Origin: Stichopus chloronotus
Lineage: Eukaryota; Echinodermata; Holothuroidea; Aspidochirotida; Stichopodidae
Direction of reading: 5' to 3'
Length of the DNA stretch: 64,000 nt
Assembly: GCA_021234535.1 (NCBI GenBank)
Contig: CM037850.1
Span: forward strand, 2,418,001 to 2,482,000
The position numbers and the translations under genes were made by a program. The notes beneath the pieces were generated by a model, which saw nothing but the letters and a program-made list of their open reading frames with translations, ran no database searches and was not told the DNA's origin. This document shows positions 1 to 11,361 of this stretch, piece by piece (the stretch's first letter is position 1; every line of letters starts with the position of its first letter).

Positions 1-3000
1 CTTCTCTGAAATCAATAAACAAAGCAATGAATCGATAAAAGAATTGGCTCTCTGCGGCAGTCGTTCGCAATAATTGATATTTGTAGATAGTTTTTAAAAA
101 GCTCATAACGAAGACTTGACTTGATTCCGAACAACCTACAAGCTATTAAAGAAATTGTTTACACTTGCTTCTAAATAAGCAATGGAAAAGTGAAATCGCA
201 TGTGTCAAACTATTTCTGGCAAGAATTCTAAATTGATGACGACATGATAGCTGTACGATTGTAGTCAAATATCAACAAGGGCGAACAGTGGTGGGAACTC
301 TGTTGTAGTCCTACGAGTAATTTATCTCATCTTGAAAGTTATCCTATTTTCAAAAAAAATTTTTTATTAAAGACATATTTAACTGACAATCTGAAGGGAT
401 CTTACGTGAAAGAAAATAATTTTTCACTGCATTAATTTTAAACTCTATACCAATGTTTTGTTTCTGTCTCAAGATATATTGCTGTTTAAAGAAATGCTAC
501 TCCGGTTAAGACAGATTCCCAGTTGCCTCAAGATTATCAAAACGTCTGCTTGTAGTACTTTTCCACAATTAACCTCAAAGTCTGACACTGGTGAAAACGT
601 AGAGTAACGCGAATTGAAGATATTCTTTAAATCTTGTGGAAATTAAAGTTATATCACTTTTTGTAATAGGCCATGACACATGGACTAAAACTCAATGAAA
701 ACTGGTTTTCGTAAATATTTGCACAAATTGGAATCGAAACTGCCATTGTTGTCCTTGGGACGTCCTTTAGTGTTATCCAATTAAAGTTTTAAGTTCAACA
801 GTTGGAGGCTTTCTTCTTGAAAAAGTCTTTTTCCTTTTTCTACAAGGCGGCTTATGACGTCATGTTAGGAACCCTTTCGTGTACACGCTATCGATCCACA
901 ATAATTGCAAAATGCGTCTTCTTGCACATGCATTGATGGATTTGCTTCATACTTACACACAGTCTTTCTTGGGTTCTGAGCCATTTGGGGTGTCCATGAA
1001 GGTATAGTCCATGGTCATATGTGGACCCTATGAGCCATTTTAGAAAATTCTACAAAATGCTTTTCCTCCTACAGATTGACATGGACAATCTACGTGGTTT
1101 GTCAGCAAGATACAGTGTTAGTGGTAACTTCTTTGTGTTTACACATTTGTGGTCCAAAGTATCACATCGGCCCTAAATGTTGGTCATGAAGTAGTGATTA
1201 GGTTTCATCAAAAATTAACCATTAAGAGAAACTATCATTTAGAAAAAATTATTTAAAAAATCTATAACTTAAGAACAGTCCATGATATTGAGATATGGTT
1301 TTCACCAACAAAGAAAAAATCTTAATATTTTACGAAATATAAATTGTTCACTTTAATGAATTAAAAAACAAAATGGTAAAAAACAGATCGTCATAACGGA
1401 AGATCATAACCAAACTTTGTCAGGTATATCAGGTATGATATATATGTCTTGAGACACGAATATGACACCTATCCAAGAAAACCCCTACATGTAGTGTGCC
1501 TTAAAACTTAAAACAGGTATATCCAGTTTCATCATACTGGGACAGTGGTGCGGATCCAGAAAAGGGGTGTTTAGTTGATAGCACAACACCAAGTCAAAGA
1601 ATATTCCGTCAGTAATCTGGTTGAGGACTGCTGGGCTTGTCATCAGCAAACTGTACGGTGTGACTTCTATAAAGAATTTAGTATATCAAACTTTGCAGTG
1701 TTTTTGTTCTTCCAGGGTTGACTATGTTGGGGAAGTTAAGTCTATACTTTTATCAATTTTTGCTTTTTTCAGTGGTGGTTGGCTTTATGTCATTGAAATG
1801 TATCCTTTTTTTTCTTTCCTAGTATTTTTTTTTTTTTTTCAGAAAAAGAGACTATTTTCGACTCGAAGCAGAGTGATTTCTTCACAGCTGAAACTTCGAA
1901 AACAAATCTGCCGGCAGTATCGGTGTTATACGTCTCATGCTGAACTCGTCGGTAAGATGATGTCATCTAGAACTGGAAGATATGCTGCAAAATTTGATGA
2001 CAGTGACAGATTCATCTCACCAGAACAGAAAGATAGATGACGTGATATACTTCAATATTAGGCTGCAGGCATGAATAATTATGCCGAATATCTGCACCCG
2101 ATGCCAGTGCTTTGCAATCCCGAATCTATACTGCACTATCAAGATATTTTCAAAATAATTCTGCGAACAGAACGGGGTGGGGTTTGTAGGTTTACAGACA
2201 GGAGAGGTTCAGCAAGAGGCTTTAGATTTCGTTCTAAAATATTAACGAATGAACGTGGTGAAAGCAATTAAATAGGTATATAGTAATCCAGATTACCACC
2301 ATGTTTTCATAGATTGATGTTTTCTTCATTAATTGAGAAATTGCATGACGAAAGCAAGCTTCAAGGATGGGTGAATGGCAGCTATGGCACCAGGAGAGAG
2401 GCGTTTCTGGCCGTCCCTGGGGTTTTTTTGAGATATCAATACCTTTCTTGTATACTCCCCGATAACTGATGGTGACGTTCTACGTAGATAATCCCGCTTG
2501 ATCTTTGCCCACGGACTGATCCTCATCACGTGCTTACGATCGCGAAAGGACACAAGATCACCCCAAATGAGGTTTATTAAAAAAGATTAAAAAGATTTCC
2601 CATGAAAAGAAGGATTCGCTGAAGATTCAGTTCTATTCAAATCTTCAGAATGTAGCACCAGTTGCCATCTATCCACCTTATATTTAAGCAAACATATATT
2701 TCTCAAAGGAGAGAGGATTAGGCAGCTCAATCAATTGCATCATATGGTCAAACAGACCCGCTAACCTCCCCCTCTCTTGATATCACCACACGTTCAAAAT
2801 CAAGTTGACACTCCTGTAACCTTGAGACTGTTAGAAGTTTGTACCCCCATCTCAGTGGAAAATAGCCTACCTTCGCCTGTATGTCATGTGATTTTAACGT
2901 ACTTGCATGATACAGAAGATTCTCTTAATCAGTAGTGCTAACACTTAATAAGATCGGAATGTTTTGGAGCTTGTCTCTTCTGCACAAAAGTTTAGTTAGA

Positions 3001-5773
3001 CGACTGACGCACGTGTATGTGAGTAAAGGACGTATGCGCTTTAAAGTATCCCCTTGCACACGGAAATCGCAGCTGCGTCAAACCGTCTGGGGTCATTTAT
3101 CCATCAGATCAGAGCGCCATCGCGATGGGATTTTGTAACAGTTGATGTATTAACGGTCATGATTATCTACATGATTTTACTTTTCCCGTGGAAACGTAAC
3201 AGTCCCCGTCAAGTCCCAGTCTAGTATACGTAAACGATTCTTAAAACATACTGAATGAAGATACTACCACGGAAAGTGACACTGTCTGTAAAGCACAATC
3301 GCCGAAAAAGTTGAAATGTCACATTGAATGCAAAAGCAAAATATGAAACAAGTCATGCTGACACCTCTTTCGACCAGAACATGCAGCACTGTATTACGTG
3401 TTGTAATGACTGTGAACTTTGACATATGACACCATCGATTGCATGGAGTCGACTGCAATTCGACTGCATCGACTGCAATTCACAATGGTGGACCTACCGA
3501 CCAAGTCCAAAGTTTATTTGAGGTACTGACTAGGAGGAAACAATGACACAATTGTTCAAAATATTTTGTCGATTTATGGTTTGACATTTAATTTCTGGTT
3601 TATGACTTTTGACCTGAAGATGCGATGAAAGACATAACTTCGGACTTTTGGTCATGGGCCCATGGGACTTATCTATCACCGTTTATCAACACTGCAGTTT
3701 AGGACGACTTGTGGGCAACTTGCGGGCATGTCATGGTCGAATTTGACGTTTAATTTCTGACCTTGACCGTTGACCTAAAATACATGTAAACATGATTTTG
3801 AAATGCAATCTTGCATAGCGGTCTTTTACTTGAAGGTTACATGAAAAGCGCCATTGACCTCTGACTCTAGAACATATGAAAACATTGTGAAACTGGTACG
3901 CTCCTGTGTACCAGTCATGTATTAGCCATGGTAAAAACGTTTTCACACTTTTTGTCTGGTTACAATCAAAATCGAGGGCGCCCTTTAAATTTGACAGTTT
4001 ACAGAGTCGAGAAATTCTGAATGAATATATTTCGTTTTTTTTTTTTTTAGATTTCTTTTTTTCATGACAAATGGATCAAATCATATGTTTCGTGATATTA
4101 GAGGCCCATATAACGTGTGTCTTGACAAGTAATTCTCAAATGCTTTAAAGTCGTGAAATTCAAGGCTTTTCATCTTCCAGCCGCCATAGGCGCTCCCATT
4201 ACAAAGGCACAGATGTCATTTTCCTCCTTTTCAATTATTTTTCGATTTTCTGATTTGTTGTATCGACTTCGATCGATGGTTGGTTAGATCGGGCGAGTTA
4301 TGGCAATTATTTGCAAGAACATGTCACGACGAGTAGCAAAGACCTAAGAAAAACATATTTGGTTGTTGAATGAAGTATACTATGCATAACAAATTATTTC
4401 ATTCTAGTGTTAAAAAGACTTTACAATTGTAACTTAGCTCCAAAGATTACGCTTTGACTAATTTTTCCTGTCACAACGAAATTTGATCATAATTTCTGGA
4501 TCTTTCAAGCTGACGAGTAATTGACTGCATGCGTACAAAATTATTTTAAACAATATAGCTTACAACTGGCGGGACCAAGGGGCTCTGTGCCCCATCAATG
4601 GTCATTATTTTTTCACGCTTGAAATATACCTATCCTGTTACTTATTTTTTCACTCAGAGGTATGCTAAAAGCTTCCGGTGATTTGCCCCCTGGACCTCCA
4701 CCTGGCCTTTTCATCTTGTCAACTTAGAGAAATAGCTCAATTCAAATCTTTGAGTTAAAGCATGCACTTTGACCAAATTAATACAAACCTATCATATGGA
4801 ATTAAACTTACCACGAGATTTGTTTAGAGCTAAATGCTGTCTCGCGACCTCACCTAGAGCTTTGCACCTGGACACCACCATTGTCACATCCGTTGAATAT
4901 TACTCATATGTTGATATCAAATGGTCAAAGTAAGAGAATCTGAAGATCTAACCCATGACTGAAGCAAAAATGGTAGGGTAGCTACAGTTACGGTGAGAGA
5001 TTACGATGAACCTACTGATTTATGCAAATCTGTGATAAAATTTGTGGATTAAAATATACATAAAAAACCGATTTTCAAAAAGATTGACACTTGACTCCTG
5101 ACAGTTGAGCTTAAAATGTGATGGAAGACACAACTTCATACCATTGGGCTACAAATCTACCAAATTCGAACTTCATCCGCTTTGCAATCTTCGAGGAGTT
5201 GCTTATTCAAACTTTTGAAATTAGAATTTTCTATCACGCGCACACGCACATCATATACGCGCACTCACTGCCTCATCGGGAATGGAGGAAAGCCCCGGCA
5301 AAGAAATCTCTGTCCGATTAGCGCACGTTTTGACGGGACTGTAGACAGCGATGGTGGGCTCCCGGTTATCACTCGTGAGACCTTCTCCCCGCAACGACGG
5401 CAGTCACAAGCTACGCGCGAGGACGGAAGTACCATGCTGTCTGTCTCACCAAAGACTGCGACCCGTAAAGGCAGCGTCCGTAGGTGCACATACACACACA
5501 CATTTTCTTTCAGGAGATTAGAATTATGCAACTGCAATGTATCCTTCCGTGCATTACTTGTATATAAACAGGGATGAGACAACATGGGGGAAAAAGAGGA
5601 AGGGGAAGGATTCAAGCAACATATACAAAAAAACGAAATGACTTGATGAGACTACTGTTTTAATTCAGACTTATTTGTAAGTTTCAGTTAAGATTTAAGA
5701 TGCAAGTTCAAATCAGTTTGATGAAGGATCCTCAAAACCCGAATAAAAAGACTTCCACCGTTATGTGACATCA
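1..5773. other. Non-coding region, no supported gene
   Basis: I see no gene here that I can defend. Open frames are short and lack domain-like sequence. One exon-like stretch (about 1842-1951) has a long pyrimidine tract and AG before it and a good donor (GTAAGA) after it, but no recognisable product. Positions 5265-5577 are clearly richer in G+C than the surroundings and are open on both strands, without a recognisable protein. The remainder is AT-rich sequence with short direct repeats, for example around 3430-3480. Confidence 0.55.
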
Positions 5774-6004
5774 CTAACACAAGACTGGAAATTTGCAGAT
5801 GAAAGCCTTTTTAAGGTAGCAAGGTTGATCATCCCATTTGCCAATATCTTCAAATCTATCAAGTGCTCCTTTCCACATCACTCCACAGTATGGAGGATGG
5901 TTACCACCGCCGGGTGCACGGGTATCCCAGTTGGTATAAGTCTCTGTGCTCCCGTCGCTCCACTTGAAAGAATTACTGCTTTTCTTGAATCCTATCCAGT
6001 AATG
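5774..6004 (-). CDS. Lectin gene 1, exon 3 (C-terminal half of CTLD)
   Basis: The exon follows a CTTTCAG acceptor. It begins HYWIGFKK and includes FKWSDG, YCGVMW, WDDQPC and AFICKF, the hallmark C-terminal CTLD landmarks. The frame stops at TAG (5776-5774), two codons after the PVLC tail begins to repeat the cysteine pattern. Confidence 0.87.
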   Translation of the reverse strand, partial: HYWIGFKKSSNSFKWSDGSTETYTNWDTRAPGGGNHPPYCGVMWKGALDRFEDIGKWDDQPCYLKKAFICKFPVLC

Positions 6005-9000
6005 CTGAAAGAGAGCAATAAATGAAAGTATTAGCGAATGGAAATAACAGACTTAACACAACAGGAAAAGTAACTGCGATTTCCAATTCATTGAATAACA
6101 TTCCTATCTTTAGGATGAAGTGTGACGCGGAATGGGATAATTTGGAAACATAGTCACAATTGTCCATCTTTTTAGAATAACACTTTACACCCCCCTCCCC
6201 TCGCCACTCTTCTCACTGTAGAGGCAAAAGCAAGTTCAGACACAGAACATACTTTGAACAAAGGAAACGGAGAAAGTATGCTGTTTTAATTTATTCTGTT
6301 TCAGAGAAAAAAAGTATTCCTAAGTTTGAGAGAGGGAGGAAGGAACCACAAAAGGAACACGTAGTGAGGAATTAACCACAAATGCACTTTTTCATTCACT
6401 CGTCTCCCCAGGGACGTGCGATTTCCCAACCCTTGTTGGACTGTTGTCTACAATGCCAGTCTCGGTCGAGACTTTCTGCAGAGAAAGACAGTTAAGTATC
6501 AGGACCCTGTACTTTTCTTACGTTGCTTCCTACACTTTGACGTATCACTAAATTGTATCACTAAAATGTATAGCCTATAACTAAATTATCCTGCGCCAGC
6601 GTATCCACTGCTTACTTTAAAGTAACAAACATGACAATCAGGCATATAATCTGAAGGATCAACTGCCAAAAGATCAAACAAAGAAAAGCTAGTATTATTA
6701 GGGGGTGGAGAGACAAACAGACAAAAAATGGATCTAAACAAAGTAGCTGATAAGTCAAAGCAGAGTCATGTGTCAAACAAGCATCTGGTGGATCACTCAA
6801 GGATGTCAATAAACCAAACCTGTCCACGAGGTGGCTCGACCGGTTCTCGTGAGGTCTTCCAGTAATCCAAAAGGAACTCATTTTCTTCAGGTGAGTTGAT
6901 GGAGACAAGGTTTGAGTCGCAGTCTCTGGAGCAATCCTTGCTTGCTTCGTTGGCACAGAATGATTGTGCGTCATCCCAGGGGAGTCTCTGTGGTCCGTTG
7001 TACCATCTACGTCGAGGAAAATACCGGAATATTGTAAAGACGAATTGTACTGTAATCTCCACCATGGTACTTTCTACGATATATACGGGAGGGAATGTAG
7101 AGAGGAGATGTGCAATATCTTTTTTAATACAATTGTCGTCCCCACACTTGTCCCTCCCCTACTAACACACTTTTTGTGACACAAATATGATTAGAGCAAA
7201 CTATAAGCCCATCCTCGATTGACAATGACCAGAGAATCTGGACGAAGTGAAATCTGAGAGGTATTTTAGTCAAAACCATTTTCACCATTCTGCCCTTCAA
7301 GATACGTTGGTCTTCCACCTAGATGGACACAATACTGCTTGCTCCCAACTACAGTCCCATCCCCCCTTCACCCGTCCCTCAACATAAAAAGTCTGGTTAC
7401 CCCAACTTCAAGGAGAGGTAATTTTAGGCTAGATGTCTACCTTCCATGGATATAGACCAAATTCATATATTTTCAAAGCATATAACGTAGGTATGAACTG
7501 AGCATTCTCGTTTAAACTGTTTGGCAAAGATAGTATGCCCCAGCAGTTTCCATTACAACCTAGCAAAACAAGCTATTTATTTTTGCTACATATTAACCAG
7601 AGAGTGATGATGTAAGTCATTGCCTTAGTCATACAGTGTTATATATATTGATTGACATTACTCAGGTGTCAGAACTCAAAAGTTCCGGTACCACTTTTAA
7701 ATCAGAACCTTTTCTTGGAATAGGACACTTTGAACAACAAAATGTTCATCAATTTAGGAGATTCCATGGATGGAAATGGTTTCATTGGCAGAGTTACACT
7801 CATGCTGTATCTTATAGCGTGAATGGTTGATGGCTCGCTGACACCAAAACCGCCCTCTATTAACAGTTTTCATGTGTGAATATGTTGCCACATATTTCCT
7901 TCTTCTTTTTTTCGTCGTTTGGCCTTATCTCCCACATTCTCAGAGTAAGTGAATTTAACATATGATTATCTTCTTCTTGCCTCCCAACTATCAAACCTCC
8001 ATGGTATCGGAAACTGAGCGTTTTCTTAATTGGTGTGGACTCCTTGCCTAATGGGAACAGCTGCGGAACCGCACCGCCTAAAGTGTGATTGGTGTGATTG
8101 TGTCTTACGATTTTGACACTGCAGAAAATGAGGTGAATGTTTGAAATGGATATTTTCAAATGAGTTTTCGTTCAGTGTCTTAGAAGCAGCGTGAGTGGAT
8201 TAATATAGCACTTGTATACCATTAGGATAAAAAATGTAGGAAAAAAATAAACATCTTGTCTATGACAGATGTGATACTTCGAGAGAGGATCAAACCGTCC
8301 TTCCTTCTATGCAATCAGTATGGTTGAATGCACTAATGTCAGACGCATTGCTCGGACCTAAATATCGAGATTTTCAGTAGCGGTTCTAGGGGAGGTCTGG
8401 GTGGCGTCATTGGCCAACTATGTATAAACTATCAGTCTAGAGATATTACAGATATCGCATACGAATCTATGATTAACAAATTAATTAAACGAGAGCACCC
8501 TTGATTGCCAGCTGCTGCCATGTAAGAACAGTGCATATTGTACGTATATGAATCAAATACTGGAAAAATTTCCATGACGACATAATGCGTTGAGTTTCAG
8601 TTGATGTACCATGGGTATAAGAAACTAAAAACAAATTTTCAGATGTTGATCGATTACTGTTCTGATATACCTTTGGAGAGATTGCAGTCTCCACTCCAAA
8701 GAAGAATCCCATGGACCAACTGAATTTGAAATTTAAAGATAAAATTACGACATGCCATATCTGACATAAGAGATGTTCATAGTTGATTAAAAAATCATCG
8801 AATGCAATATGTTACAACATTAACTGTTAAGAAATGATTTACCATGACGAGTGTCTGGGTGAGCGACATTTAATAGATTTCACGAAAAATAACTGTCATG
8901 ATCATTAAACTATTCAGGCTCCTAAATACACACATTTGAAAGCTTCATAAATACCTCAAAACATTTTGTATAAGAGAGGTTATAAGGAGATGCATCTGTT

Positions 9001-9680
9001 TAATATTCGGAAGTTTGGGGGAACCAATCATTCTTCTGCAACAAATAATTGAATTTCGAAAAACATACTTCTGGAAAAGAATTAAACTGCAGTCCTTACT
9101 TTGAATAATTTATCATTCGCTGACGAGAAATAATAGTTTTAAAACTATGTATATTTCTTTCTATAAAACAAACGCCTTATTTCTCTTGAATAACATCGTT
9201 GTGGAGGTCGGAAGAGGTGTCAAGTCAGACCTAGTCGAAGGATATATTTCGACAGTATACATCAGTTATGAGTAAATAAAAGAATAACTCACTTTGGTAG
9301 GCGTAGGAAAGTTTACATTATCCTGATATTTCTTCTGAGACAGTCCAGATTATCACTACAATTAAAGACTGTTCAGGAAGAAGTATGTGACATTGTACTT
9401 TCTCATAATGACAATAAATACTTTTTTAACAAGTCCGTAATTTTCAACTTCTAACTCTCTTATGTTTTCACGCTTTAAACATATCAGTAATTGTCACATG
9501 CTATTACATACAAAGGGATATGTCAGATAAAGTGCATTTGACTGCAAGTATACATATGACAATGACAAATGTAATGATGTACCTGTAGCAATTTTCCATG
9601 AAGTATGTCCACCCTGGGGGACAAGTAGAAGCAGCTATGGACATGGTAATGAGTGCTAACAGCAGGAAACCAGTCTTCAT
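5774..9680 (-). CDS. Secreted C-type lectin, three exons, intact
   Basis: Coding exons in transcript order are 9583-9680, 6820-7006 and 5774-6004, totalling 516 bases and 171 residues. Exon 1 gives a signal peptide (MKTGFLLLALITMSIAAS) and then the CPPGW start of a C-type lectin domain with the first cysteine pair. Exon 2 carries WYNG, WDDAQSFC and a cysteine-rich DCSRDC stretch, then a VSI and EENEFL segment. Exon 3 carries HYWIGF, FKWSDG, YCGVMW, WDDQPC and FICKF, and ends in TAG. All introns are GT-AG and phases match. The length is typical of single-domain secreted invertebrate lectins. The usual EPN or QPD sugar-specificity triplet is missing: the loop reads TRAPGGGNHPPYC. The fold assignment is secure. 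Ligand and function (recognition of microbial or self glycans outside the cell) are inferred from the family. A paralogue lies 10 kb to the right on the same strand. Confidence 0.88.
6005..6819 (-). other. Lectin gene 1 intron 2
   Basis: An 815-base GT-AG intron. Within it, about 6374-6480, is a stretch preceded on the minus strand by a good pyrimidine tract and CTGCAG. It could be an unused or alternative 3' exon, but its reading frame shows no lectin features. Confidence 0.6.
6820..7006 (-). CDS. Lectin gene 1, exon 2 (first half of CTLD)
   Basis: The exon starts after a TAG acceptor and completes the arginine codon, then reads WYNGPQRLPWDDAQSFC. It ends RGQ just before a GTTTGG donor, in phase 0. 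It contains the WDDAQSFC helix and the extra cysteine pair DCSRDC that is common in long-form CTLDs. Confidence 0.85.
7007..9582 (-). other. Lectin gene 1 intron 1
   Basis: A 2.6-kb GT-AG intron of AT-rich sequence. I see no exon, RNA gene or recognisable mobile element in it. Confidence 0.55.
9583..9680 (-). CDS. Lectin gene 1, exon 1 (signal peptide)
   Basis: The ATG is at 9680-9678 and is followed by an 18-residue hydrophobic leader, then TCPPGWTYFMENCYR. The exon ends in AG before a GTACAT donor at 9582-9581, leaving two bases of an arginine codon. The ATG was chosen because the leader follows at once and a TATA box lies about 70 bases upstream. Confidence 0.85.
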
Positions 9681-9748
9681 CGTGGTATCTGGATGGTTCT
9701 GTCTTGATTTTCTTGATAATTCTCTACTTCAAGATTTGCAGATGGTGG

Positions 9749-9779
9749 TATTTTATAACTTTTCTCTACCAGCAACTTC
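9749..9779 (-). promoter_or_regulatory. Lectin gene 1 TATA box and upstream 13-mer
   Basis: On the minus strand TATAAAATA lies at 9757-9749, about 70 bases before the ATG. Nine bases further upstream is GAAGTTGCTGGTA (9779-9767). The same 13-mer, with the same 9-base gap to the TATA box, precedes the paralogous lectin gene. That makes it a conserved core-promoter block and not a chance match. The bound factor is unknown. Confidence 0.6.
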
Positions 9780-10044
9780 CTCAAATTACGTGTTACGATG
9801 TAGCAACTTAATCCTATGCATTACATTTAAACGAATGTATTTTTGTCATTATCAGTTTCTTAACATGAACATTTAGAAGTGAAAGTTTTATATTTTTGGT
9901 TCATTGTTTACCGGAGGTAATATACAAACAATGGATGTCTTAGAGAGTTCATGCAACGTCACGTGAATGACCACGAACTGGATGAGTGTACTCACCTGGT
10001 TAAAATTAAAGATAATACCAAACCGAGAGACTACGCATGACTCG

Positions 10045-10140
10045 AAAATTAAGAGTGAATAGTCATTCTAAAAAAAAGGAAGAATGACAGACGAGAGTGA
10101 CCATTCTTCCTTCTTTAGAGCCAATATTCACTCTAATTTT
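10045..10140. repeat. Short fold-back (inverted repeat) element
   Basis: The outer arms AAAATTAAGAGTGAAT (10045-10060) and ATTCACTCTAATTTT (10126-10140) are inverted copies with one extra base. Inside them a second pair (10068-10086 and 10102-10120) is also complementary. The whole 96 bases could fold into one hairpin. This fits a small fold-back MITE. I found no clear target duplication. Confidence 0.5.
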
Positions 10141-11336
10141 GGAGCCATCCCTCACCTTCCCTTCCTTTGGAATTTAAAGGGTATGTAACTTGATTCCGAA
10201 CAGCATCATCAGTTCCCTGGCAAACTATCTGTCCTCGCCTTGAATAAAGTTATCGCAAAGTTGCATTGAGTTGCATAGGGTGATTGATTGTGGTTGGAAT
10301 AAACTTTGCATGCCCCCATGAAGCTTTTAAGTAGGGGCCGGCCGGGGTTCGATTGTACCAAAATTGGAATATACTTGTACTCGACAATTATGATCAACAA
10401 TTTTAAATTTATCATACGTGTTGCTAACGGAAGTTTACTATCATAGGCAGGGGTGTCCGAACCCCCTGATTCCGCCTGGGTACGGGCCTGAATTGTAAAA
10501 CCATCCGGAATTTTTTAAAAAGAATATGACATTATGCCATGAACATTTGATTGAAGGCAATTCATCAGTAAGGAGCATACCGACCGTCTTTGCTCACCTC
10601 TATGTTCTTCCTGTGAAAATATAGTAGGAACAATTGAACATTCGTTCATTGATTGAGAGGGAATTTTTCTACCTCTGGAAATATTTACTCCTCATGAAGT
10701 GCCAGAAAGTTCATGGTAACAAAATCAATACAGACAAGAGGAGACAAATTACTCTGCTTGGCTTAGGCAGAACATAACGATCCTAAAGGTATACTACTGA
10801 TTGATTTTGTACTTAATATCTGCAAGAAAGCAGTTTGGAATAGTCCCATCTGCCTCCTTGACACAAGCAACACAACAAATGTCCAGAAAGTTTTCCACAA
10901 TTTAATGGGGAATAAACTCTTTTTTTATACAACTGTTACTTTAAAGTAAAGAATCTCAATAAGTTTTGGAGTAAAATAAGTATAAGAAATTGAAATTTCC
11001 CAAAATATTGAGGGTTCATATACTTACCGTGTAGATGACTAGATAAACTTACCTACGTAAAAGCATGTAATGTGTTACTTCTGCCTTATTAACTGTCATT
11101 AGTATTTGAATTTACAAACAAGTATGTACAAACATGTTTAGTAAACTGTCAACTGCGCTGGGTTTTTACACACGAGCGTATAATTATTGACATGCAGTTG
11201 CATATTTTCATTACTGCTAATATTAAGAAGTTTATGAAGGGCAATAGTAATGATAGTATAATCTTAATTTTACTATATTATAAGTAGCATTAATGTACAG
11301 AAGTATCAATCTACTATCACAATTTTGCATCTCTCA

Positions 11337-11361
11337 TTAGGTAGCCTCAAAGGCTACCTAA
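11337..11361. repeat. Perfect 11-bp hairpin with 3-base loop
   Basis: TTAGGTAGCCT and AGGCTACCTAA are exact reverse complements around a CAA loop. No gene is near enough to assign a role. Confidence 0.5.

Noticed and set aside
1621..2040. 139-codon plus-strand frame
   Set aside because: No domain features, starts at a non-ATG codon and runs through a long T tract. Only a possible exon at 1842-1951 remains, and that is not convincing.
6374..6480. Extra exon in the lectin 1 intron
   Set aside because: The acceptor is good, but the frame shows no lectin pattern and the three-exon model is complete and phase-consistent without it.
10330..10352. tRNA-like B box (GGTTCGATTGTACC)
   Set aside because: No matching A box or cloverleaf upstream; probably chance or a worn SINE.
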